NCBI GenBank assembly: GCA_964606085.1
Contig: CAZSFD010000052.1
Span: forward strand, 1-36,995
Direction: 5' to 3'
Source: CAIQJJ01 sp964606085
Lineage (GTDB): Bacteria; Chloroflexota; Anaerolineae; Anaerolineales; UBA4823
DNA: 36,995 bases
In this document: positions 24,715 to 32,087 of the stretch, one piece after another
Layout of the letters: each line of letters begins with the position of its first letter
Numbering within the stretch: the stretch's first letter is position 1
The notes under the pieces: model-generated
What the model was told of the DNA's origin: nothing
Database searches by the model: none
Seen by the model: only the letters and a program-made list of their open reading frames with translations
Program-made: the position numbers and the translations under genes

Positions 24715-25542
24715 TTACCCCGCTTCGTGGCCGCCGCGCGCCAGGCGCAGGCCGGTGGCGCGGCTGAGCAGGGCTTGCAAGGCCCAGGCTGGCGGCAGCA
24801 AGGCAACATGCAGGGCAGTGCTGATGCCCAAGGTGGCCGCCAGCGCCAACAGGGCCTGATCGAAAAGCGGGGCGGCGTTGTGCAGCAGCCACGGCCCAAC
24901 TCCCACCAGCCAGGCCAGGCCAAGCAGCAGGGCCAGGGCCAGGCTCAATGGCAGCCAGGCGCGCCGGTCGGGGGCGGAGGGCAGCATGGTGCTGCTGATG
25001 GTGAAGGCCAGGTAAAACCACAACCAGAAGTCGGCGGCCTGATGCAAGGTGACGGAGGCCACCAGGGCCTGCCAGCCCTGGCCCTGGGCCAGGTGCAGCC
25101 ACACCTGGTCGAGGCGCAAATGGGCCAGGCCAATGTAGGTGACAGCCACACTGCCGGTGAGCAAAGGCGCCAGGCCAATCAGGGCGTCGCGCACGAAATC
25201 GGCGGGGGCGGTTTCGACATAGCCGAGTTGCAGACGGCCATTGGGTAATGGGGTGGGGATGAGGGAGATGCGCCCGGTGGAAACGCGCAGCAGGCGGGCG
25301 GCCAAAAAGTGGCTCAACTCGTGCAGCGCCACGCCGGGCAAGAAGATCAACGAAAACAGGGCAATCGTCAGATCGAGCCGGCGGGTGATCAGCAGCAGGC
25401 TGCCCTGCACCAGGCCATGCAAACGGCGCTGCAACCAGAGCAACGGGCCAAGCAAGAGCAGGCTATACCAGAGACCGGGGAAAGTGAGCAAGGTGGGCCT
25501 GTTAGGGGCATAAAAATACGACCGCCTGAGTGAGGGGGGCAC
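24715..25542 (-). CDS. Integral membrane HExxH protein (M50-like)
   Basis: A 275-residue polytopic membrane protein. An HExxH metalloprotease-type motif is in LPGVALHELSHFLAARLL (about residues 70-87), within a hydrophobic helix, as in site-2-protease/M50-like proteins. Six or so hydrophobic helices follow. A clear second zinc-ligand motif (NPxDG type) is not visible, so proteolysis is uncertain. The open frame starts at a GTG (25542) without a ribosome site; a TTG near residue 18 (before LTFPGLWYSLLLLG) is an alternative. It lies between the WecA fusion and the NusG paralogue; its link to glycan synthesis is unknown. Confidence 0.78.
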   Translation of the reverse strand: MPPSLRRSYFYAPNRPTLLTFPGLWYSLLLLGPLLWLQRRLHGLVQGSLLLITRRLDLTIALFSLIFLPGVALHELSHFLAARLLRVSTGRISLIPTPLPNGRLQLGYVETAPADFVRDALIGLAPLLTGSVAVTYIGLAHLRLDQVWLHLAQGQGWQALVASVTLHQAADFWLWFYLAFTISSTMLPSAPDRRAWLPLSLALALLLGLAWLVGVGPWLLHNAAPLFDQALLALAATLGISTALHVALLPPAWALQALLSRATGLRLARGGHEAG

Positions 25543-25598
25543 CCAGGAGGTCGTGCCAGTATTTTACCAAAAAGGCGAGCTTTGACAAGGGTCAAATT

Positions 25599-27371
25599 TT
25601 AGAGTTGTTCCACCGTGACGGACAGCCGCCGCAGCCAGAGGCCTTTGCGCTGGCAAGCGGGCAGGATCGTCTCGGTCAGCAGGGCGGCGTTGGGCGAGCC
25701 GAGCAGCAGCAGGCCCTCCACGGCGTGGGTATCGAGGAGGCGCGCCAGGTCTGCCGGGCCGCCGAACACGGGAACGCCGTGGATGCTGGCGCCCCAATGG
25801 GCGGGGTCATCGTCGAGGCAGCCAATGGGCAGGTAGCCCTGGGCGGGGTGGTCGAGCAGCCAACGCAGCATCCATTCCAGGTCATCGCCATAGAGCAGCA
25901 CCCGCTGAGTGCCGGGCTGCAGGGCCTGGCGCTGATGGTAGATGCGGTCGAACACCTGGAAGGAAAGCCGCGAGCCAGCAAGGCCCAAAAACAGGAAGAT
26001 GGCAAACAACAAAAAGACTTCTGCCGAAAGGTAGAAATCGGCCAGGGCAAAACGCAAGATGAGCATGGCGGCCAGGCTGGCCAGCCCGGCGGCGATGACA
26101 TAGCGCAGCAGATCGCTGGCGGCCACATAGCGCCACAGGCCACGATAAACGCCCAACGCAAAAAAGGCCAGGTAAGCCGCGCCCAGCGCCACCGGCCACG
26201 AACGCAAGAACAAATCCATGCTCACGGGGGTCATATCCAGGCCATAGCTGACCCAATAGGCCAGGTAGTAACTGACGCCGATCAGGGCCAGGTCGAAGGC
26301 CAGTTCGAACAGCCGCCGCCGATAGGCCAGGTTGACCACGCGTTGGGCCAGGCCGCCGTTTTCGGTCGGCGGCGAAGCGACCACCTTCAGGCGCGCCAGG
26401 TAAGCGGCGAAGAGCGAAAAGATGATCAGGACGATGGGGGTCAGCACCAGGCTGTCGGCATAATCGCGGGCTTCGAGGCCGATGGCGGCAAGCCCGGCGA
26501 TGACCGCCACGGCATATAAGACCAGCACCGCCTGACGCTCACTGAGGCCAAAGGCTACCAGGCGGTGCGAGGTGTGGTCGGTGCCGCCCTGGGCCGGTGA
26601 TTGGCCGCGCAGGATGCGGGTGATGGTGACGAGGGTGGTATCGAGGATGGGCAGCAAAAAGAGCATCACCGGCACGCCCATAATTGCCAGCACGCTCGAA
26701 GCCTGCGAGCGCCGCGCCACCGCCAGCGCCGCCAGGGTGAACCCCAGGAACATACTGCCGCTATCCCCCATAAAAATGCGCGCCGGGGGGAAGTTGAAGA
26801 GCAGAAAGCCCAAAATGCTCCCGGCCAGCGCCAGCGATAGCCACACCAGCGGGGCATCGCCCATGCGACTGTTGAAATAGGCCAGCATCAGGGCGGCGAT
26901 CAACGACACGCCGCCGGCCAGCCCATCCATGTTATCGAGCAGGTTGATGGCATTGCTGATGCCGACCAGCCAGAAGTAGGTGAGTAGGATGTTGGCAATC
27001 GGCCAGGGGAAGAAATCAATCACATCGCCGGCGGCGATGAAGAGCGTGGCCGCCGCCAGTTGCCAGACCATTTTGATCGGCGGCGAGAGGCGTTTGAAGT
27101 CGTCCACCACGCCGAGCAGGAACATCAGGCCGGCGGCCAGGAGCAAATTCCAATGGCCGGGGGTCTGGCGATACCACCCACACACCACCAGCAAAGCCAG
27201 CCCGAAGGCGATAAACATGCCCACGCCGCCCAGGGTGGGGGTTGGCTGGCGATGCCAGCGATCCTGCCGGGGATAGGAAACCCGTCCGGTCTTGAATCCC
27301 AACCAGCGCACCAGCGGTACCAACAGCAGGCTGGCAACCAGCGCCAACAGAAAAGGCATCCAGGTGGTCAC
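25599..27371 (-). CDS. WecA/MraY-type sugar-phosphate transferase fused to a CapD-type membrane/Rossmann module
   Basis: A 590-residue fusion. Residues 1-330 are a polyprenyl-phosphate sugar-1-phosphate transferase: VVDDFKR (88-94), NLLDNMDG (143-150), FMGDSG (200-205) and GTDHTSHRL (263-271) with about ten helices. These enzymes start lipid-linked glycans, for example from UDP-GlcNAc. Residues about 345-480 are a four-helix module with GVYRGLWRYVAASDLLRYV, and 488-590 a CoA_binding_3-like Rossmann domain (RVLLYGDDLEW, IGCLDDDP, IHGVPVFGG), as at the N-terminus of CapD/WbpM or WbaP proteins. The catalytic SDR or transferase domain that normally follows is absent. The GTG start overlaps the upstream stop (GTGA). 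Confidence 0.9.
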   Translation of the reverse strand: MTTWMPFLLALVASLLLVPLVRWLGFKTGRVSYPRQDRWHRQPTPTLGGVGMFIAFGLALLVVCGWYRQTPGHWNLLLAAGLMFLLGVVDDFKRLSPPIKMVWQLAAATLFIAAGDVIDFFPWPIANILLTYFWLVGISNAINLLDNMDGLAGGVSLIAALMLAYFNSRMGDAPLVWLSLALAGSILGFLLFNFPPARIFMGDSGSMFLGFTLAALAVARRSQASSVLAIMGVPVMLFLLPILDTTLVTITRILRGQSPAQGGTDHTSHRLVAFGLSERQAVLVLYAVAVIAGLAAIGLEARDYADSLVLTPIVLIIFSLFAAYLARLKVVASPPTENGGLAQRVVNLAYRRRLFELAFDLALIGVSYYLAYWVSYGLDMTPVSMDLFLRSWPVALGAAYLAFFALGVYRGLWRYVAASDLLRYVIAAGLASLAAMLILRFALADFYLSAEVFLLFAIFLFLGLAGSRLSFQVFDRIYHQRQALQPGTQRVLLYGDDLEWMLRWLLDHPAQGYLPIGCLDDDPAHWGASIHGVPVFGGPADLARLLDTHAVEGLLLLGSPNAALLTETILPACQRKGLWLRRLSVTVEQL

Positions 27372-30300
27372 GGCATTTGTTCGATCTGATCCAAGACCTG
27401 CTGCACGCGGCTGGCCTGATCGGTGGGGGCGTGTTCGAGGGCCAGTTGGGCGTAACGCAGCGCATTTTCTTGATCTTCGAGGGCGATGTAGATGCGCGCC
27501 AGGGTCTCTTCGATTTGCCAGAGCAGGTTATTGGATATTTTCAGGCTGTGGGCGTTGAGGTACGCATCGCGGGCCGCCGGATAATTTTGCAGTTGCATGT
27601 AGATGTTGCCCGCCTGGGCGTGGTAGGTGGCGCGGTCGGCAATGGTGCTGCCCTTGCCGGCCCCCGCCAGGGCGAAGTGGGTGGCGGCCAATTGCAGGGT
27701 TGCGGTGATGGCGGCGGGGTCTGCCAGGGCTTGCGCCTGGCGGTAATAATAATCGGCCAGCAAAGCCTGAGCCTGAACGTAGGTTTTATCAATGGCGATG
27801 GCTTGCTGCAAGGCGGCGATGCTCTCCTGCGTGCGGTTCATGCCGATCAGCAAGGAGGCCTTTTCCGTCCACAGGCCGGTGCTGTTGGGGCTGAGGCTCA
27901 ACGATTGATCGTAGAACTTGAGGGAGGCTTCGCTGCGTTCCTGGCGGGCGGCCTGATCGGTGGTGCGGGAGGCCCACCAGCTATACATGCGGGCCAGGTT
28001 GGCCGAATGGTCGGTGTTGAGCGGGTTGATTTGCAGGGCGTCGCGCAGCACCTGGTCGGCTCGGAGCATGAGGGTATCTTGCTGGGCGACGTCTTCGACC
28101 TGTTTGGCCTGTTCGAGGTAGCTGCGCCCCAGGTAGAGATAGTAAAAATCTTCTTGGGGCTGGATTTGGATGGCCTGGTCGAAGATGACGGAGGCCACCG
28201 GCCACTGATCGCCGCTGAGTGGTTCGCCCATTTTGAAGATCATGTTGGCCTGGATGTTGTTGAGGTTGGTTTGCGAAATCAGCAGCACCAGCACGATCAG
28301 TGCAACCACGGCCACGAAAGGCTGCCAGGCGTTTGAAGCGGCGCTGGCTGAAGGCCATTCGGCTGGCAAGAAGAGCGCCAACACAAACAGCAGCAACAGC
28401 GCCGCGCCGTAATACCAGGTCAGCAGGCCGCCCATGCGCATCAGTTGGGCGATCAATTCATCCAGGCTGGTGGGGGCGGCGCTGGCAATGCCAACCAGGT
28501 TGCCAGCGTGAAAGAGCCACAAGAAGAAGGCCAAACCCAGTGATCCACCCAACGCCAGGCCGAAGGCTTTCAGCCAGTCTGCCGGTTTGTGTTCGGTGGC
28601 TTCTGCGGTGACGAGGATAATCCCCCCCGCCAGCCAGGTGGTCAGCATCAGCGCCAGCACGCCAGGCGAGTAGGCGTCGTTGCGGTTGGCCAGGCGGGTG
28701 AATGAGTTGACCAGCACTGTACTGATGGATTTGGCCTGACCGGGGTTGGAGATGTATTCGTAACCGAGGGTGAGCAAAATGATAGCCAGGATGAAGACGG
28801 CCAGCAGGCCAACCGGCAGCCAGGCCGGGGCTTCACTCATCAAGGGGCTGGCCGAGGCCCGGCGCACCTTTTCACGGCGTACGCTTTTGCGCCGCGCCGG
28901 GTTGTCGTCGGTGGTCTCAGCGACGGCTTGCGGTTCGGGCGAGGCCAGGCGCGGCATGACATAGCCCGCCACGAACATCAGGCCGGCTGATGACCAGAAT
29001 AGCGTGCGCGTGGCGGCAATCGAGATGCCGAAGTTGGTTTCGACAAAATGCCCGGCGATGGCGGCCAGCGGGGCGATGATGTACAGGGCCATGGGGTTCG
29101 GCCCGCCCTCATCATCGGCGCGCACGCCGAACAGGGCATCCAGGGCCAGGTAGCCGATCATGCCGACGATGATGCCGAAGGGCATGCCGATGCCCAGGTA
29201 GGCCACGCCGCGCCACAACGAGAAGCCCACCGCGCCGATCAAGCCGCTGCCGATGTAAAAGAGCAGGAAGAGCGTGCGCTGACGGGCCGAGGCGATCAGG
29301 CCCAGCCACTTCAGGCCGTAATAGAACACCGAGCCAAAGAGCAGCAGATAGACCAGCAGGCCCAGCACGCCGGTGATCACCAGCGAATCCCAGGTTTCGT
29401 TGTGCGAGCGGTCGGGCGAGGCGTTGCGCTTTTCGAGCGTGCCCAGTTCGGGCGGGTAAAAGCGGTTGAAGGTGACATACATCGTTTCGGGGCCATAGCC
29501 GATCAACGGGCGCAGGAAGTTGAAGGCATCGCTGCTGCCATCGGGAAATTCAAGCGGCTCATGCGGGCTGACCAGCCGGGAAGCGCCTTCCCAGATCAAC
29601 ACACGCACCCGCCCGGTATCCGACTCCGCTTCGGCCAGGCTCGAAAAGCGCTCCAGAAATTGCACCGAGCGGAGTGATTGCAGCGGGCCATTGGGGATAT
29701 TGAGCAGCAACAGGAACACGCCCAACACCAGCCCGACGCCAATCACGCTGAACAAGACCACCCGTTTGCGCCAGACCAGCGTGAGCAACACGAACAGGAA
29801 GAACGCCCCGGCCATCCAGCCCAGCCACGGGCCGCGGCTTTGCGAGAGGTACAGGCAAATTAACTGCAAAGCGGCAATGAACACATAGGCCGTAGCACGC
29901 GCCACCTGCACCCACACGCCTTTTTCGGCTTTGAGGATGGCGGTGAACGCCTCGACGATGCGCACCAGGGCAAAGGGGCTGACCATGATCAGGTAGGCGG
30001 CGACGAAAATGGCATTGCCCATGTTGGAGGCCACGCGATTGGTGGTATCGCCCGCCCAGGGTACGGGGTCTATTTGATAGCGCTGCAAGATGCCATACAG
30101 GCTGATCGGCAGGCTGGTGATGAGCATGGCGCTGACAAAGCGTTCGGCCTGGGCGCGCTGACGCATGTTGACAGCCATGGCGGCGAACACGATCAGGTAG
30201 GAGAAGGTGGTATAGGTGCCTTGCAAGCGCTGATAGGAGCCGAAGAAGCTGACCCACGGGCTGATCGAGAAGAGCGTGGAGAGCAGATACACGACCACCA

Positions 30301-30574
30301 GCGCCAGCACCGGCAGCATGAGCGGGGTGCGCAGGATGGTTTTGAGGGGTGATTGGCCCTGGGGCAGGTTTTGCCAGCGCGCCCCGCCCTCGAAAATGAG
30401 CTTGAGCAGCCAGGCCGCGCCGATGACGAGCGCCAGTGAGCGCAGCAGGGTCAATTTATCTGGCTCGAAAATACGGCTGGAGTAAACATTGAAGAATAAG
30501 GGAACGAGGATCACGGCAGCAATCCATCCGGCTTCCATGATGCCATCGCAATAGCGGCTGAATTTGGTGGGCAT
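27368..30574 (-). CDS. O-antigen ligase/polymerase family protein with C-terminal TPR repeats
   Basis: A 1068-residue protein. The N-terminal ~550 residues contain about a dozen membrane helices and the Wzy_C-type region with LSQSRGPWLGWMAGAF, YGPETMYVTFNRFYPPEL and RSHNETWDSLVITGVLG (the H-N-E site before a helix). More helices follow a basic linker with KSVRREKVRRAS (about 570-585). The last ~300 residues are tetratricopeptide repeats (LSLSPNSTGLWTEKASLLIG, AGNIYMQLQNYPAARDAYL, ALRYAQLALEHAPT). The family polymerises or ligates lipid-linked glycans at the outer face of the membrane. ATG 30574 has a strong AAGGAGA site eight bases upstream. It is over twice the usual length of Wzy. Confidence 0.9.
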   Translation of the reverse strand: MPTKFSRYCDGIMEAGWIAAVILVPLFFNVYSSRIFEPDKLTLLRSLALVIGAAWLLKLIFEGGARWQNLPQGQSPLKTILRTPLMLPVLALVVVYLLSTLFSISPWVSFFGSYQRLQGTYTTFSYLIVFAAMAVNMRQRAQAERFVSAMLITSLPISLYGILQRYQIDPVPWAGDTTNRVASNMGNAIFVAAYLIMVSPFALVRIVEAFTAILKAEKGVWVQVARATAYVFIAALQLICLYLSQSRGPWLGWMAGAFFLFVLLTLVWRKRVVLFSVIGVGLVLGVFLLLLNIPNGPLQSLRSVQFLERFSSLAEAESDTGRVRVLIWEGASRLVSPHEPLEFPDGSSDAFNFLRPLIGYGPETMYVTFNRFYPPELGTLEKRNASPDRSHNETWDSLVITGVLGLLVYLLLFGSVFYYGLKWLGLIASARQRTLFLLFYIGSGLIGAVGFSLWRGVAYLGIGMPFGIIVGMIGYLALDALFGVRADDEGGPNPMALYIIAPLAAIAGHFVETNFGISIAATRTLFWSSAGLMFVAGYVMPRLASPEPQAVAETTDDNPARRKSVRREKVRRASASPLMSEAPAWLPVGLLAVFILAIILLTLGYEYISNPGQAKSISTVLVNSFTRLANRNDAYSPGVLALMLTTWLAGGIILVTAEATEHKPADWLKAFGLALGGSLGLAFFLWLFHAGNLVGIASAAPTSLDELIAQLMRMGGLLTWYYGAALLLLFVLALFLPAEWPSASAASNAWQPFVAVVALIVLVLLISQTNLNNIQANMIFKMGEPLSGDQWPVASVIFDQAIQIQPQEDFYYLYLGRSYLEQAKQVEDVAQQDTLMLRADQVLRDALQINPLNTDHSANLARMYSWWASRTTDQAARQERSEASLKFYDQSLSLSPNSTGLWTEKASLLIGMNRTQESIAALQQAIAIDKTYVQAQALLADYYYRQAQALADPAAITATLQLAATHFALAGAGKGSTIADRATYHAQAGNIYMQLQNYPAARDAYLNAHSLKISNNLLWQIEETLARIYIALEDQENALRYAQLALEHAPTDQASRVQQVLDQIEQMP

Positions 30575-30613
30575 GAAAACATTCTCCTTCGATGGGGCTG
30601 GTCAAACGCCCCG

Positions 30614-30622
30614 ATTGTATCA
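30614..30622 (-). promoter_or_regulatory. Candidate extended -10 promoter for the ligase-TPR gene
   Basis: The minus strand reads TGATACAAT, an extended -10 (TGnTACAAT, five of six to TATAAT), about 40 bases before ATG 30574. No clear -35 is seen, which is tolerated with an extended -10. Confidence 0.4.
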
Positions 30623-30703
30623 GGGTTTCAAATGCGAGCATCTTAACTGAAATTTGGCTCTCTGGGATTTACCGCGCTGGACTGCAATATACGCTGCAAG
30701 ATG

Positions 30704-30771
30704 AACCACGAATAGCACGAATTTGCACGAATAAAACCAAAAATTCGTGCAGATTGGTGTTATTCGTGGTT
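30704..30771. repeat. Imperfect inverted repeat, MITE-like element
   Basis: Two 29-base arms (30704-30732 and 30743-30771) pair at 26 of 29 positions around a 10-base loop. The ends are AACCACGAATA and its complement; within each arm the CACGAAT word recurs. It has no coding capacity and no T-run beyond the stem. Similar CACGAAT-type palindromes are, as I recall, dispersed in many bacterial genomes. Confidence 0.75.
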
Positions 30772-30799
30772 TGCACAGCGCGTCAAGGGAAGTCCACCA

Positions 30800-30910
30800 T
30801 CCCGCCCGGCGATAAATCGCCAGGCTAGGAGCAGCGCCTGATAAACGGAGAACTTCGTTCTCAGGCTGAACCACCATATCCAGTCCGTTGTAGCTGGATT
30901 TATCCAGCGC
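30800..30910. repeat. Cluster of three perfect short hairpins
   Basis: GGCGATAAATCGCC (30808-30821), GAGAACTTCGTTCTC (30848-30862) and GCTGGATTTATCCAGC (30893-30908) are perfect palindromes spaced about 27-31 bases apart. The first and third share the GATAAATC/GATTTATC core. They lie just after the stop of the GT4 gene at 30923 in its direction of transcription. Confidence 0.65.
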
Positions 30911-30922
30911 AGTCCGGGCGGG

Positions 30923-32014
30923 CTATGATAGGCACTCGCGGTAAATATCTTCGACACGCTGCGCCATTTTTTCGAGCGTAAACTCTTGCAATACGCGCTG
31001 GCGGCCAGCCTGTCCCATTTGGGCGCGCAGGGCCGGGTTCGCCTGTAAGGTGGTGAGGGCGGCAGCCAGGGCGGGCGGCTGCTGCGGGGCGACCACCAGG
31101 CCGGTGACGCCATGTTGCACCACATACGAAGTCCCCGTGCCCAGTTCGGTGGTGATGCAGGGCAAACCCGAAGTCATGGCTTCGAGCAAGACCAGGCCAT
31201 AGGCTTCGGAACGGGCGTTGGAGGGTAACACGAAGACATCGGCGCTGGCGTACAGGCCGGGCAGGTCGGCGTCGGCAATATCGCCCAGGAAGCGCACGCG
31301 GTCGCCCAGGTTGAGGGCGCTGGCGGCCTGCTGCCATTCGGCGGTCAGCGGGCCGCTGCCGGCAATCCAGCAATCTACGTCCAGGCCGGGCAGCGCCTGG
31401 ATCAGATCACCCACGCCTTTGTAATAGCGGTGACGGCCCACAAACAGCAGGCGCAGGCGGCTGGCGGGCGGGTACGCTGGCGCGGCGGCGATGAAGGGCC
31501 GCGGGTCAATGCCCAACGGCACCACCCGGCAGCGCTCGGCCATCGGGTTGAGATAGGGGGAACTGGCGATGTAATTGGGCGTGCTGGCCAGCAAACAGGC
31601 TGCCCCGCGCAGCACGCGCCATAACCAGGGGCGATAAAGCCGCAAAAAAAGCATCTGGCTGCCGCGCACCACATCGCTCTGATAGGAGATCACATAGGGC
31701 CGTTTGCCGCTGAAGTAGTAGCTCAGTTCGCCAACGGGATAGGGAAATTGCAAATGGGTGATGTCGGGCTTGAGGCGGCGCAGCATGGCCGGAAAATGCA
31801 GCGTGAGGGGCGTGGAGGCCACGGTTGCCAGGCGCGGCACGCGCAGCACCCGCACACCGTTCAGCGTTTCTTCAGCCGGCTGGCCGCCAGGGTTCGTCAC
31901 CAAAACGGTGACCTGGTGGCCGGCAGCGGCCTGCCTTTCGGCCAGCGCTTTGATGTGGTTTTCAATGCCCCCGACAATGGGATGGTAGTCTTTGTAGATG
32001 TGGAGAATATGCAA
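30923..32014 (-). CDS. Glycosyltransferase family 4 (GT-B fold)
   Basis: A 363-residue GT4 enzyme. The N-terminal half starts HILHIYKDYHPIVGGIENHI, with the glycine loop at VGGIE. The donor half begins RLLFVGRHRYYKGVGDLIQAL and carries EX7E (Glu270 and Glu278 in EAYGLVLLEAM), then GLPCITTELGTGTSYVV, the pattern seen in many UDP-sugar or GDP-mannose GT4 enzymes. The start is TTG at 32014 with GGGG seven bases upstream; no ATG is nearby. It is divergent from the flippase gene at 32088 and is followed by the palindrome-rich gap. Confidence 0.93.
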   Translation of the reverse strand: MHILHIYKDYHPIVGGIENHIKALAERQAAAGHQVTVLVTNPGGQPAEETLNGVRVLRVPRLATVASTPLTLHFPAMLRRLKPDITHLQFPYPVGELSYYFSGKRPYVISYQSDVVRGSQMLFLRLYRPWLWRVLRGAACLLASTPNYIASSPYLNPMAERCRVVPLGIDPRPFIAAAPAYPPASRLRLLFVGRHRYYKGVGDLIQALPGLDVDCWIAGSGPLTAEWQQAASALNLGDRVRFLGDIADADLPGLYASADVFVLPSNARSEAYGLVLLEAMTSGLPCITTELGTGTSYVVQHGVTGLVVAPQQPPALAAALTTLQANPALRAQMGQAGRQRVLQEFTLEKMAQRVEDIYRECLS

Positions 32015-32081
32015 GGTGTTGCCCCGGGTGGAAAGGTATAATCGAAGTCTACCATAGGGTCTATCCTTTTAAGGGTCTAAA
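32015..32081. promoter_or_regulatory. Divergent promoter region
   Basis: A 67-base region between the two arms of the cluster. A perfect TATAAT (32037-32042) points to the plus-strand operon, about 45 bases before its start. The complementary ATTATAC could serve the minus strand. AGGGTCTA occurs twice with a 16-base period (32056-32063 and 32072-32079), the second overlapping the ribosome site. Confidence 0.5.
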
Positions 32082-32087
32082 TTGTCA

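Larger units (their letters stand above)
30575..30922. other. 348-base intergenic region rich in palindromes
   Basis: It lies between two minus-strand genes and has no supportable gene; the short open frames across it are just readings of the repeats. From left to right it holds the ribosome site and a candidate promoter for 30574, a 68-base inverted repeat (30704-30771), and three short hairpins (30808-30908). Confidence 0.7.

Noticed and set aside
24945..25533. Open frames on both strands opposite the HExxH membrane protein
   Set aside because: They are GC-driven shadows with low-complexity Gln/Pro-rich translations and no family motif; the minus-strand frame has clear membrane helices and HELSH.
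25577..25596. Hairpin TTTGAC-AAGG-GTCAAA just after the WecA fusion stop
   Set aside because: The stem is AT-rich and short and the T-run on the minus strand begins seven bases later; too weak to call a terminator.
25530..26519. 329-codon plus-strand frame
   Set aside because: It is antisense to the WecA fusion, is Gln/Gly-rich without any domain, and mirrors the codon bias of the real gene.
27377..28336. 319-codon plus-strand frame
   Set aside because: It is antisense to the TPR tail of the ligase gene and its Gly/Val/Leu-rich translation matches no known pattern.
30620..30877. Short open frames across the palindromic intergenic region
   Set aside because: They read straight through inverted repeats and have no ribosome sites or recognisable domains.
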